Below the pieces are notes generated by a model. That model did not search any database. It was not told where the DNA came from and was given only the letters and a program-made list of their open reading frames with translations. The translations under genes and the position numbers were made by a program. From Mimachlamys varia (taxonomy: Eukaryota; Mollusca; Bivalvia; Pectinida; Pectinidae), in assembly GCA_947623455.1 (NCBI GenBank), contig OX392529.1, positions 54,021,186-54,085,185 of the forward strand: 64,000 nt of DNA, in the 5' to 3' direction. Below are positions 1 through 35,971 of the stretch, in pieces; position 1 is the first letter of the stretch, and the number at the start of each line of letters is the position of its first letter.

Positions 1-3000
1 TGAGATTGTTTTTGAAGTGGCACTTTAGTAAAGTTTACTTCCCATGTCACATCTATATTTATATATGATACTGTTTTCTTTTCTTCCTTATAGCTGATTT
101 GGCTTCTTCGTAATTCAATCTTGACTTTTTCTCCCTTTGGTTTCCTTCGCACACTGTCGCTTGTAACAGTAATCTATCATCAGTACATGTATTTTTTTTT
201 TTTTTGTTATTTTCAGTTGTCTGCAAAGACATTTCATGATCCTTTGTAGTATCGGCATGTTTTCCCTTTCTTTCTGGAGTATTCGTGTTACGTATAATTT
301 TCCCTAATTGGTGCCTTTATCTGGATGCCCTTTACCATTTCCGCGTGTTTGGTGAGTACGAGATCTTATAATGATAGCCTTTGGTAGGTCTTCTTATACA
401 TGTATTATATCAAAACATGTGTTATTTGTCATATTTCATCAGTCAATTTCTCTGCAGTTAAAACCCAATTCTGATAGACTCTGTAGTACTTGATGCACTC
501 CTCTAATAACTAGTGTTTTGTTGTTACGCCACTTAACTGAGCAGCTAATACTTTCTTCAGAATTGTCATTTGGGAATTCCTCTATACATGTTTCACAAAA
601 AAAAGCTCTTTAGAATAAAAATGCGAACTCCTCTTCCTTTGTTTGCATGTTGTAATATGCGATATTATACGCAAATTATTTATAATCCTTGGCAGATTTT
701 TGAGAAAACCTAATGATGACTTTCTCCGATTCCCGTCTATTGTTAGCAGCTATCTATACTACTATTTACATTTCTTAATGTACTAGTTATATTTGCCATC
801 AATTGAAGACATATTCTGAACTTGTGAGGCTAGTTAAAACATCTATACCATTTGTGAGTTGTTAAGATAAATGGTAAGTTTCCACATTATTCTCTCCCTG
901 GTTTCTTTGATTCATCGTTGTCATCTGGGTTTGCCACTTAGCCTTCGTCATGAAACGCAAACCCCAGCATATGGACTTCCCTTATCGATTGGTCGTTGTA
1001 TCCACGAACTTGTGGCTGAGGGTGAATATATGGGTTCGCCCTGTCCTTTCTGCAGACATAATACATCCATTGACCTATTCTTGAAACTTCATGTCAATGT
1101 CCATTTATATTGACGCTTCGATCGGTATTCTCTTTTTTTTCATTGGTAGACTTGATCTTACAGATTTTTTTTGTTTTATAGTATTCTAGCGTTTTTCCCA
1201 TAACTTGACTTTGTTTAGTGTTATGGGGCTTCTTGGATCTAGGTTTTTTTTCACAATTGACCCACCTCTTATCATTACTACACGTACTTCTCTCTTTACT
1301 TTCCTAGTTTGAATTTCCTCTTTTAGTCCTTGAAATTTGGCTATTTTGATTTTTGGCGTAGTCCCTTCTAATTATTTTTTGTCTTCAATACTACATACAT
1401 GATGTCCTTGATAATCCAAATGTTGTTAAGAACGTTCTATCAACTTGATCTTTTTTCCTTTTTCAACTTTTACTTGCGCAGATTTTTGTCATTTTCCCCC
1501 AGTTGTAGTTTCTCTGAATTTTGGGCCCAGTTGTTCAAAAGGTGATTAGCTAATTTTATTACATTTTTCAACCGTTAATAATTCTGTCAATATACAAGGT
1601 AAAATCTAACAACTTTACATGTTCATTTTCGATACCAGATAGTTGATGTCTGCAAAGTTGTAACTAGATATATGCGTTTGTTTTTAAATTACAAGATAAT
1701 TAACATTCGCGCTTACCACCGTTTGATCAATAAGGCCCTGGTCCCTATTTTGAAGTTTTTCTGTGGTTATTTATCCTCGCAGGTATTATCCTGATTTGAT
1801 TCTGGCAAATTAAAAAGCAATATGTTCATTCCATGCCTCCTTTGAACATCCATTTCTCCTAAAATTTTTGCCGGGTTTCATCAATAATTTCCCATGGTGT
1901 TAACCATTCAGATGTAATGCTTTCCATTGTTCGTTCAACATTTAGTGGTATTTTCTTATTGTGTACTAGTATTTCTCTTGATGTCAATCAAGGCTTTAAC
2001 CATGGAACTGAATTTCGGCAAACGGGTACAATTCTTTAGAACTTTTCGGACAAATCAGGCATTGACGTTTTTTGCATAGGATGACCTTGATCTCGCAGGT
2101 TGGGTAGTAGAATTTGTACTATTGCATATTTTTACCTCGTGTTAGTTTTTCGGGCTTTTAATATTTCCCCAACTAAGACCCCATATGTGCAACACCACGT
2201 TTACTGCTTCGCGACCTCCTGGAACCTTGTTCAGACATTGATGAACATATGTGACTTGTGTATATTTTGTATATTTGACCAAGCATATAACTAGGGTTCA
2301 ATATATTGCTATCAACATGTTCTAAACATACGTATGACAGGGTTGGTTGGCATACAAGATAACTGATTTCTTAAGTTGGCTTGTATTTCAATAAGAACAA
2401 TAAATTACATTTCAAGAGTATTTCAACTATTAATTTGTTTGACGTATTTATATGTCAAAGAAGAACACTATCCATTCTGAAAGGGTGTAATGAGGTTGTT
2501 TACAAATCCGACATGTGTAGCAGGGATTAAGGCTCAAAAGCATCCATTGAAAGTCGAAAAGATTAGGAGTTATATTAGCCCAAGTCTCCTCTGGTCCCAG
2601 CACCAGACGTCTACATTGTAACTGTCCAAATGTCTTAGTTTGGTGTCAGGGCCAAGGAAATTCTTGCTAGAGTGATATAGGACAAATCAAACAATAAGTA
2701 CCTATTAACACATACATTTATTTGTAATACAATCTTATTATACAAGCAGTACAGTCCTGTTATCTTGTTATATACGTACACTAAAATCAGTACAACTGTT
2801 TCATGCAGATATATAGAAACGTTCCCTCAATAAATATGTACTATACATATTTGGAAATATGCGATGCCCAAACGCTTAAACTAAAACCATCTCCAGTGGT
2901 CTTTTTATTTAACCTCCAATGGAATTAGATTAAAAGCTTATCCTACAAAGATTTTTGAACATGATTGCATTCAAATAATAACGTTTTAGTACAGGAAACA

Positions 3001-3779
3001 ATATTGGTATGATTTCTGCTTGTGAGCAACATCGGTTAAAATAAAATCAATTAATGTTAAAATTTACAATTATTTTTGAGTGTTTTGCAGAGAAAACTCA
3101 AGCGCATAACTTTTATATGATGCAAAAAGATAGTAATGTTATAATATTCTTTCTTTCCCATTTTCAGTTAATGAATTTAGTTATATGACCTGGTAACTGT
3201 ACATGTACATCTGGATATTGCATAAATCGGCGAAAACACAACTGAGAATGATTTAAGCATTATAAAACCACGTTTCAAAATTGGCGTGAAAAATACACAA
3301 TAATGAGATGTATTTTATAAACAGAACTATCCAAGTCTTAGACTATAGAATGATGTGATGATAAGAAATGATAATTATATATAATTAATGCATGATAATC
3401 GTAAATGACAAATATATATATAACCACATACAAACGACGACGCAATTATTTCAACAAAATAATAAAAAAATTAAAGTAAAATCTGTAGCTCAGACCTCAA
3501 AATATAATTTCGTTTTTTGGCAAGACAGCCAGGAAACATTTAACAAGAGATGGTATACAGTCAATGTACGAGACTCAAATTTCTTAGAATTGTTTATCAC
3601 ACAGCTGATTCTGTTACAGTAACATCTTAATGCGAAAGCACTTCTTTTACCGTAAGTGTATCACCAAAACCAAGTTGATCCATTCATCCGTGAAATTTCA
3701 TATTGAACTATTCCAACATTTCAATTGTTAAGAGTTTATATGTGTTTTCAGGGGTGACAGAGTTCTCAATCATTTTAAC
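1..3779. other. Non-coding stretch, T-rich on the plus strand; no gene supported
   Basis: From 1 to about 2350 the plus strand is markedly T-rich and the minus strand shows interrupted coding-like fragments (for example ITSEWLTPWEIIDETRQKF near 1930-1860 and EVHMLGFAFHDEG near 990-930). This may be a decayed transposable element, but no family could be recognised. From 2350 to 3779 I see only AT-rich sequence. Confidence 0.3.
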
Positions 3780-3800
3780 CCCCCCCCCCCCCCCCCCCCT
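3780..3800. repeat. Poly-C run
   Basis: About 21 consecutive C, interrupted by nothing. Simple repeat with G-rich complement that could form a G-quadruplex; also prone to assembly length error. Confidence 0.9.
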
Positions 3801-4940
3801 ACATTTCAATAATATTGCCAGCTGCAAGACTGCCTGCCAGGTCATATGTGTCTTGTTAATTAATAAAAGCATGGCACTTCAGATTTCTTAGTTTAAAAAT
3901 TATCTCTGTCAAAAATAAAATTAACAAATAAAGCTGCAACCTTTTGCTTAATGAGTTCTTTCAAGTAAGCTCTAGTCATCCAAGCATGACCAAGTTATTT
4001 CCTGTTCATGTTAATTATACATGTGTCTCACTAGTGCTAACGACATTTATCAAATTAAGCTTGCTGACATCATAATTTTTCTTATAAACCACAATTATAT
4101 CCCGACAAAATTATTATATCCCGATAGCGACTAGTTAACTTTAACCATCGTAATTATATTTTAAGTAAATTAGAAAATGTATACCGTCATTGTTTATATT
4201 GGGGCACGGCGGGTGACTTCACGGTTCAACACACTGACAGCTCTTACCTGTATCGCTTGTCTTGCGGAAGCCATGTAGAGCATGTACAGTAGGCCTAATT
4301 TGATAAATAGGGTTACCAGTGTCTGTGTACTTACAGCCAGCAGGAAGTAGAAAACTCCAATGTATATGCTATAATCAACATATTTTCAATACATAGTTTT
4401 TACCACATGAAGTACTTCAGTCACAGAGAAATGATTGAAACACACAAAGGTGATTTACTTAAATAATATTTACATATTATGTACTTACAATGAACACATT
4501 TACCTGCCAATATGACTTTCAACTGAAATTTCTCTTTTTAAAAGTGACACATTTCATATCTTATCAATTAAGAACTTTGGTGAAGTCATTAATCATTAAA
4601 CTTTTTAAAATGAGTAACTTCCAACTGCAATAAAAATGTTCCTGAAAATCGTAACAAAGTGTTTCTCCTTGATCCTACCCCAGGTCATCTATTCAAAATC
4701 CAGCTGCATACAATAAAATTCATAAATAGATCTCCTTTCTACAACCACAAAATAATATTTCACAAACATTTCATTAAAATATTATGTTCTTCATTTCCGC
4801 TTTCCTTCTCAGTCATTTCGGCTTGGATTAACTTTAACAAACGTTAACTCAACTTCGAAAATTGATCAACCATTTTATCTGCAAGCTTAAAGTCCCATTA
4901 TTCAACAGATCATATTGCCCTTCTCCTTAAGAATTTATAA

Positions 4941-4982
4941 GTGGTCACATGATGGTCACATGATCGATGGTCACATGATCAG
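4941..4982. repeat. Short tandem GGTCACATGATC-type repeat
   Basis: Three close copies of GGTCACATGATg/c around 4937-4980. No function evident. Confidence 0.6.
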
Positions 4983-5025
4983 ATTTCACTGTAATCACTG
5001 TTATAGCTCAGACACTAGTGCTTTA

Positions 5026-5110
5026 ACTCATCTACCCCTGAAACCGCAATTGAACTCTTCCGATTCAAAGGTTTGTAGAGTTCAGTGTGAAATTTCAGGG
5101 GTGAAGGAGT
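5026..5110. mobile_element. About 88-bp foldback (family C), copy 1
   Basis: Ends ACTCATctACCCCTGAAA and TTTCAGGGGTGAAGGAGT are inverted, with an inner AACTCTTCCGATTCAAAGG. One of at least eight copies in the window. Confidence 0.75.
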
Positions 5111-5229
5111 AAATCCTTAGATCAACCTCTGCTCCTTTACAAAATACTTGGAGGAATCCGTACCAGCAAAGAATCTTCCACAACAGTTTCCTACATTATA
5201 TATAGTCTTGTTCACAATACTGAACCTTC

Positions 5230-5235
5230 TTTATT
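5230..5235 (-). promoter_or_regulatory. Candidate ABI polyadenylation signal
   Basis: AATAAA on the minus strand about 52 nt downstream of the ABI stop. It would give a very short 3' UTR, and later signals may be used instead. Confidence 0.4.
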
Positions 5236-5286
5236 TTGATTCTGTTTATCAATTTTGTTTGTGACCCTGTTGTCAGCTGGCTTTGA

Positions 5287-29978
<24,692 letters not shown>

Positions 29979-30330
29979 TTTGTCGCCTTCCACTTCCTGT
30001 TCGAATCAATCGAAGCGCCAATGTGATCCAGACGCTGCATGCACAAGCTAAGAGTCATCTCCCTTCAACCGAGGATGACTGCAATGCTAGATGAACGTAT
30101 ACGTAACACATTTTCAGACTCGCTTGGGTGAATATGTTAAAACCATAGTTTTTCGTTTATGAAATATGGTTAGACATAGTAATCTGGTGCACATATAAAC
30201 AGGAGCCTGATAATTTGTTTGTGCAAGTTTGGGACCTAAAGAAAGGTTGTAAGAGTAATTTTACACTCTAAAAACATTAGTTTAGGTCTAAAACTAGTTG
30301 TAAAAAATGCTCAAACCACGGTCATCTGGC

Positions 30331-30450
30331 CCCGGTTCCATCAACGTTCTCTAACTTAAGAATTTTCCCTTAATTTTAAAATTCTCACAGAAAAGTATTA
30401 CAGAAGTAATTGGGAAAATATTAAGCTAAGGAAGAATTTACCTTAATATT
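30331..30450. mobile_element. Family B foldback, half copy
   Basis: GCCCCGGTTCCATCAACGTT followed by diverged arm sequence; no right arm found. Confidence 0.5.
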
Positions 30451-30584
30451 AGCAGGGACGTACATCCGTCACTGATAACTCTACTGTACTGCTTTCCTTT
30501 GGATTTTTTTTGTATGAAACTGCGCTGATTTCAGTCGAGCCGTGACAAAATCTGGTCTTTTGAATTAAGCCTGCATACATATTT

Positions 30585-31012
30585 ACCACAGGGGCTAGGC
30601 ACGGACCTATGTCACTATGAAATGATTGTCAATTTTTTTTCCTTTCTCGAATATAGCCCCTACCACTAGTACTATCAGGAAAATTCATCGAAAAAAGTTG
30701 GAAATACGAAGAATGTATAGCAACATTAAAAAAAAATTGAAAGACTTTTGGCATGTAACTGTATGTGACAATATAGCCCCTCAACTCCCACTACTGTATA
30801 TCTATGACCTTGTCAAATATATATATTGGGAAAATATTAAGCTCGAGGGTCTATATTCGAGAAAGGTTAAAACAGGGACGTATACATGTACGTCCCTGGT
30901 TAAAACAATTATCTGACAGTCATTTCATGGTGACATAGGTCCTTGCCTGGCCCAGGGACGTATATATATATGTGTATACGTCCCTGCCTGGCCCCTGTGA
31001 TATTTACAGGTA
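30585..31012. mobile_element. Foldback around a family D half copy
   Basis: The left ATTTACCACAGGGGCTAGGC, ACCTATGTCACTATGAAATG is inverted at the right (CATTTCATGGTGACATAGGT, GCCTGGCCCCTGTGATATTT). Short palindromes GGGACGTATACATGTACGTC CC and GGGACGTATA...TATACGTCCC sit inside. Confidence 0.65.
30655..30767. mobile_element. Family D MITE, half copy inside another foldback
   Basis: AGGAAAATTCATCGAAAAAA ... ATTGAAAGACTTTTGGCATG TAACTGT. Lies within the inverted structure 30585-31012. Confidence 0.65.
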
Positions 31013-31014
31013 GA

Positions 31015-32930
31015 AAAAAAATAATATAATGGACAGATAGCATTTAAGCATTCCGCATAATGAACGTTTCGTGCTTTTAGACTCATAAACATGTATAAAT
31101 TTATATGGCATTTGTTTTTGAAACAGCAGAAAACGATGCATGCTGGAGTCATTTAGAATTCTTCCAAATCAGCATGAACCTCGATGACTATTTATGTACA
31201 TAGATTTGATTAGATTTTTGAAGATTTAGTAGTAACATATCAAATTTATAATCCGAAAATGTGTTTATTCTTTCAATCGTGACACTAACAGTTAAAATTA
31301 CTGCTGTGGTTACCAAGGTTACGACAAACCATTAAGGTGATTACTTGATAGCACTCTTTACCATTTGTAGAGCTTTTATTACGACACAGCTATGGGAACA
31401 AATATTTTTTCTCATATCTCGTCATGTTGGATAGTGCTTGTCAATGTAGATGTAATGAAGCTATAAGAAAACTCTTTCTCTCATATCTCGCCATGTAAGA
31501 TACAGTTTACCCATGTATGAAAACTCTAGATATCACTCGACGTGACGTCACAATGGCTCAACAATGACTGGACGCCAAAAGAGCAAAAGGCTACGTGATT
31601 TAAAACCGTTTTCAATATTTCAACCGTAAATGTAGAAAAAAGCGAGATTATTTTTTTATGTACAAAGTCATTGTTAGCAAAACGGGGTATGTTTAATCTC
31701 GCTGACTGATTCGTTTTCGTAAAAAAAAAAATTTAAAAAAATAAAAGGAAAAGTCAGGGGCGTATATGTGCCTGGAAAAGTTGATAGGAAATTTCCATGA
31801 TTTTGAGCTTATTGAAATGCCCTTGAACTCTTTCATGATCAAAGGTATAAGATAGAGAAATTGCACCCCGGGTTTTTCAAATTTGGCAAAACTCTCAACA
31901 AAGTCTCGGGTTTTACTCGTCAGTTTATGAAAGGTTATTTTACACAACCAATAAATGTTTTTATATGACGTTTCGATGACAAGTATGATATGTGCTATGC
32001 AACTTTCATTAGATAAATGACCAGCAAAGCGTATATGTGCCCATGGCCAGGTGTAAATTGAGAGTCTTGTAGTGTTTTCGCAGTGGAGGAAATGTACGGG
32101 GGGGGGGGGGGGCACCTCACCATCGGAGAGATAACACTGAATAACGTTAACCCTATCAGATATCATTCCCGCTGTCAGTGTGTGCTTGTTCCATTTAAAT
32201 GTCCCATTACAAATGTAAAACGATTGGGTGTACCACACAAAAGGAGGGCGCCGGGTTTTAATGCGCTTTCATCCATACAGGTGAGTTATAATGCAACGTT
32301 ACTATTGTCAGGTAGAATTTCAGATATAAGCACAGAAATGCCATGATTTTGTCTCGGGTTTCATAAATTTACGTATGATCATGTACTGGTATGTACATAA
32401 ATGTGTTGATGTACCACAATACCTGTGCAGTTATCTGACTATAAATAGCTGTAGGTCACTTGGACTGATCGACTACCTGTCTACGTCATGCCCCGGTATA
32501 CAGTCTTTGCCATTACATTTTCAAGCACTAGTCCGGACTAGCAAAATGCAATGTTTATTATAACAAATATATTGAAATTCAAATTAATTTCAAGGAATTT
32601 CCACTAGTCCAAACCATAATTTACTAGTCGTGGGCATAGGACTAGTGGCTAACACAGACTCTAGATCTATACACATGTTCATCTTTGATATACGACCAAT
32701 TGGAAGCGTACCTTCAAAAGACACCATATATGCATGGACAAACAAAATTTGCATTGTTAATGTATAACTTTGTATGAATTTATGATAGCAGTTTTATTGT
32801 ACGAATACATAATCTCTATAGTCATGTAGGTACTTCCTTATATTTTTACCGAGTTTTCCCATTAACGGGTTAATCCGGTCCTATCAGTAACGGTTTCAAA
32901 ACTTTTGCAACTCAAAATCCTTTTATTGGT
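31015..32930. other. Intergenic, upstream of ABI; no gene
   Basis: AT-rich; poly-G run at 32100-32112. A block near 31937-31985 is the reverse complement of 52588-52632 (ACATAAAAACATTTATTGGT), an unnamed repeat. Nothing coding supported. Confidence 0.45.
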
Positions 32931-32935
32931 ACGTA

Positions 32936-33640
32936 CCACAGGGACCTGAGAATTTGTTACAGCTAGTTTTGGACCTAAAATAGGGTGTTTAGAGTAATTT
33001 TACACATTTGGGGGGTTAAGATCAATTTTCGATAGAAATGCCCCCTTAATGGTCATAAAAGCTTTTAAGACCATTGAGTGGGCATTTTTATGCTTCTCAA
33101 TGAAAAACGTTATTGGTATACTTCTTCAGTAGCTGTAACAAATCCCCAGGCCCCTGTGGTTGCTATATTCTGTTATTTACTCTATAAATATGCAAAAATG
33201 TTGCCAAACATCGAATATTAGAGTAATAGCTTGAACGGTAACATCAACGATCTCTTCTAGTTGTATTATGGACGAAGCACAACGTGTAGATAAAAATGGA
33301 CTTGAGCAAGTCAATTTAATTATATCTAATATCATATCATATTTCGTATTTTAATCTGGGACGGGTTGGACCACGGAATTAGATTACGCTATCCAAGTCC
33401 GTGGTTGGACTAAACTGTTCATTTCTATGCAAATTGTAGGGCCAGATAAAGCGTTGAAAACCTTTCAAAGTGAGATATGTTACAGCTAGTTTTGGACCTA
33501 AACTAATTAAGGTTTAGGTCTATGATGAGAGGGGGGGGGGGGGCTATCGGAAGTTGAACTTAACCCCCCAAAAGTGAAAAATTTGTGAAAAAGTCCAAAT
33601 CTAGCTGTAACAAATTATCAAAGCCCCTGTGATAAAAACA
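32936..33640. mobile_element. CCACAGGG / CCCCTGTGG foldbacks, two adjacent
   Basis: CCACAGGGACCTGAGAATTT GTTACAGC (32938) mirrors GCTGTAACAAATCCCCAGGC CCCTGTGG (33132-33168). A second set TTACAGCTAGTTTTGGACCT (33480) and AGCTGTAACAAATTATCAAAG CCCCTGTG (to 33632) follows, with a poly-G run at 33531-33543. Confidence 0.6.
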
Positions 33641-33718
33641 GGTCATGAAACCGTTTACCTATGCTGAAAACGTTGCTTTACCTTGGTGACCAGGATTGAA
33701 CTGTTTCAGGGCTGAAAC

Positions 33719-33794
33719 CAGGCCCCGGCTTCATTAATGTTCCTTAACTATGGACATTCCATAGGAAATTATTACAGAATTTAGGAAAAGAAAC
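33719..33794. mobile_element. Family B foldback, half copy beside a coding-phase minisatellite
   Basis: GGCCCCGGCTTCATTAATGT, CCATAGGAAATTATTACAGA; it runs directly into the 21/42-bp array at 33795. Confidence 0.55.
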
Positions 33795-34370
33795 TTTAAT
33801 TGAGTTGTACCTATCTTTAATTGAATTTAATCTATCTTCAATTGAATTGTACCTATCTTTAATTGAATTGAACCTATCTTCAATTGAATTGTACCTATCT
33901 TTAATTGAATTGAACCTATCTTTAATTGAATTGTACCTATCTCCGATTGAATTGAACATCTCTTTGATTGAATTGTACCTATCTCCGATTGAATTGAACA
34001 TCTCTTTGATTGAATTGTACTTATCTCCGATTGAATTGAACATCTCTTTGATTGAATTGTGCCTATCTCCGATTGAATTGAACATCTCTTTGATTGAATT
34101 GTGCCTATCTCCGATTGAATTGAACATCTCTTTGATTGAATTGTGCCTATCTCCGATTGAATTGAACATCTCTTTGATTGAATTGTACCTATCTCCGATT
34201 GAATTGAACATCTCTTTGATTGAATTGTGCCTATCTCCGATTGAATTGAACATCTCTTTGATTGAATTGTACCTATCTCCGCTTGAATTGAACATCTCAT
34301 TGATTGAATTGTACCTATCTCCGATTGAATTGAACATCTCTTTGATTGAATTGTGCCTATCTTTAATTAT
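33795..34370. repeat. 21/42-bp minisatellite, open as a heptad repeat on the minus strand
   Basis: About 27 units of 21 bp, alternating GATTGAATTGTACCTATCTC C and GATTGAATTGAACATCTCTT T, giving 42-bp pairs. On the minus strand it reads [14 protein letters not shown] over and over, a seven-residue period. Several other frames are also open, as expected of a 3n period. Probably not a gene. Confidence 0.9.
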
Positions 34371-34379
34371 TTGAGTATA

Positions 34380-35440
34380 TGCTTGGCGTTCCATAAATTT
34401 TGATCGTCTATAGTTTGAAAATAGGGGAGATAAGCTAGTACTAAAATTCAGCAGAGAAAAATCACAAAAAAAACCCAACAAACTATAGGGGCTGCTAGCC
34501 AGTATACCGGGGTCCCCTGTATTTGTAGAAACATGTCAGCAGTGTGATCTTCTTACAGCTCATTAAGCTGACGACAGACAGCTTTTCTGCATGAGAAATT
34601 TCTGCTATACAGCTATAGATGACGTATTCTTCGAATTAGATCGCTGGCCCCATCTCAGATCGCTCTGACAGTGCGTCCGTCCGAATTATAGTCGTTTCCG
34701 CTTCATACCTGTAACATTTAGATAGAAGAGGGATGACACTTCGCATGATTATTAACCTCTTTCAGAAGGTGTATTACATACCTCTATAATGTTTGTTCCC
34801 CAAAGGTCGTCAATGTCTCAAACGTAGGTCAAAGTTGTCTGATATTGTTTCAAACTCACATTTTACATCTTTACAACTGTACATCAAGGTCTTCTGGTCA
34901 AAGGTCAGTGTCAAATTCTACGGTTTTTACTGATATGACATTATGATACTTAATTTATCATAATCAAGCAAGGTGTCAGTTATTTTAGCAAGACATTATG
35001 AAGCACAGGTGGTCAGAATAAAGCAAGATGTCATTCAACGATCATCAAACCTCAATGTCATCTGACCAAAGGTCAAGGTTACATTTTACATTTATTTACC
35101 TCTAAACGTTTTGTAATGACATAATAATGAATTTAAGCAAAGTGGGTTATTGTAAACAGTGTGTCATATTGCTTATATATAGGGTCTGGTCGCATGGTGA
35201 GCCCTTCCTGACTGGTCAGTGTTTTAGTTTTACTTAAACTTTGTCTGCGACCTATTTGTTACTTATAATTGACATTGTCTTGAATTTGACTATTTACATA
35301 ACAATTGGTCCTAATTTAGACTCATTCATCTGTATTTAACACACTTTTAATCAAGGATCGATTATAGCATGCTAAATACATTATGACTCCATGAGAATTT
35401 TGGTATGCCAATAGATTCTCATGCATATTGACTGAATGTT
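34380..35440. other. Upstream region of the TRIM gene; no gene
   Basis: AT-rich, no recognised repeat. The TRIM promoter and a non-coding first exon should lie in this region or before it, but I could not place them. Confidence 0.4.
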
Positions 35441-35448
35441 GCAACAGC

Positions 35449-35668
35449 GGGGGCCGCGGTGGCCGAGTGGTTAAGGTGTTCCGACATTCTACCACTAGCC
35501 CTAGCCTCCACCTCTGGGTTTGAAATCTACGTGGGGCAGTTGCCAGGTACTGACCGCAGGTCGGTGGTTTTTCTCCGGCTTCACTCCACCTCCAAAACCT
35601 GGCACGTCCTTTAATGACCTTGGTTGTTTATAGGACATTAAACAAAATAAACCAAACCAAGCAACGGC
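35449..35668 (+). mobile_element. tRNA-derived SINE (Leu/Ser-like head)
   Basis: The head GGTGGCCGAGTGGTTAAGGT is a class II tRNA A box and TCTGGGTTTGAAATCT a B box; the body TGGGGCAGTTGCCAGGTACT, CGGTGGTTTTTCTCCGG and the end GGACATTAAACAAAATAAAC form the SINE tail. About 220 bp. It lies about 200 bp upstream of the TRIM leader acceptor. Confidence 0.82.
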
Positions 35669-35876
35669 TGGGTCCTTAGAGATAGTTTTCATATGATCTA
35701 TGACAATTGTCATCTAGATATCATGTATAATAATAGCAGCAAAAAGGTTATAATATTTGTTAGTATTAATGTTATCATGGCAAATTTCTCTTCGTATTTT
35801 GATTAAGATTTATTTTATTTACTGAATGCCGCGGTCGAACTTTCACTACATACATTAACTTTTTCTTTTCTTTCAG

Positions 35877-35971
35877 ACTGAATTCAGTGAACAACCCCAG
35901 ACTTGAAGACGGAGGATGCAAACTAATGACAAAGTGTTCAATTGTTCAAAAGGACTATAAACAGCACGCTG
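35877..35971 (+). promoter_or_regulatory. TRIM 5' leader: splice acceptor and two upstream ATGs
   Basis: A pyrimidine tract ending TTCTTTCAG at 35876 looks like the acceptor of a 5' UTR intron, so a non-coding first exon probably lies upstream. In the leader, ATG at 35916 opens a 14-codon frame ending at TAA 35958-35960, and ATG at 35926 opens a 30-codon frame ending at TAG 36016-36018, past the main start. Both would reduce initiation at 35972 if translated. Confidence 0.55.

Noticed and set aside
31693..32238. 181-codon minus-strand frame
   Set aside because: No recognisable domain, low-complexity Phe/Lys end, spans a poly-G run and has no splice or promoter support.
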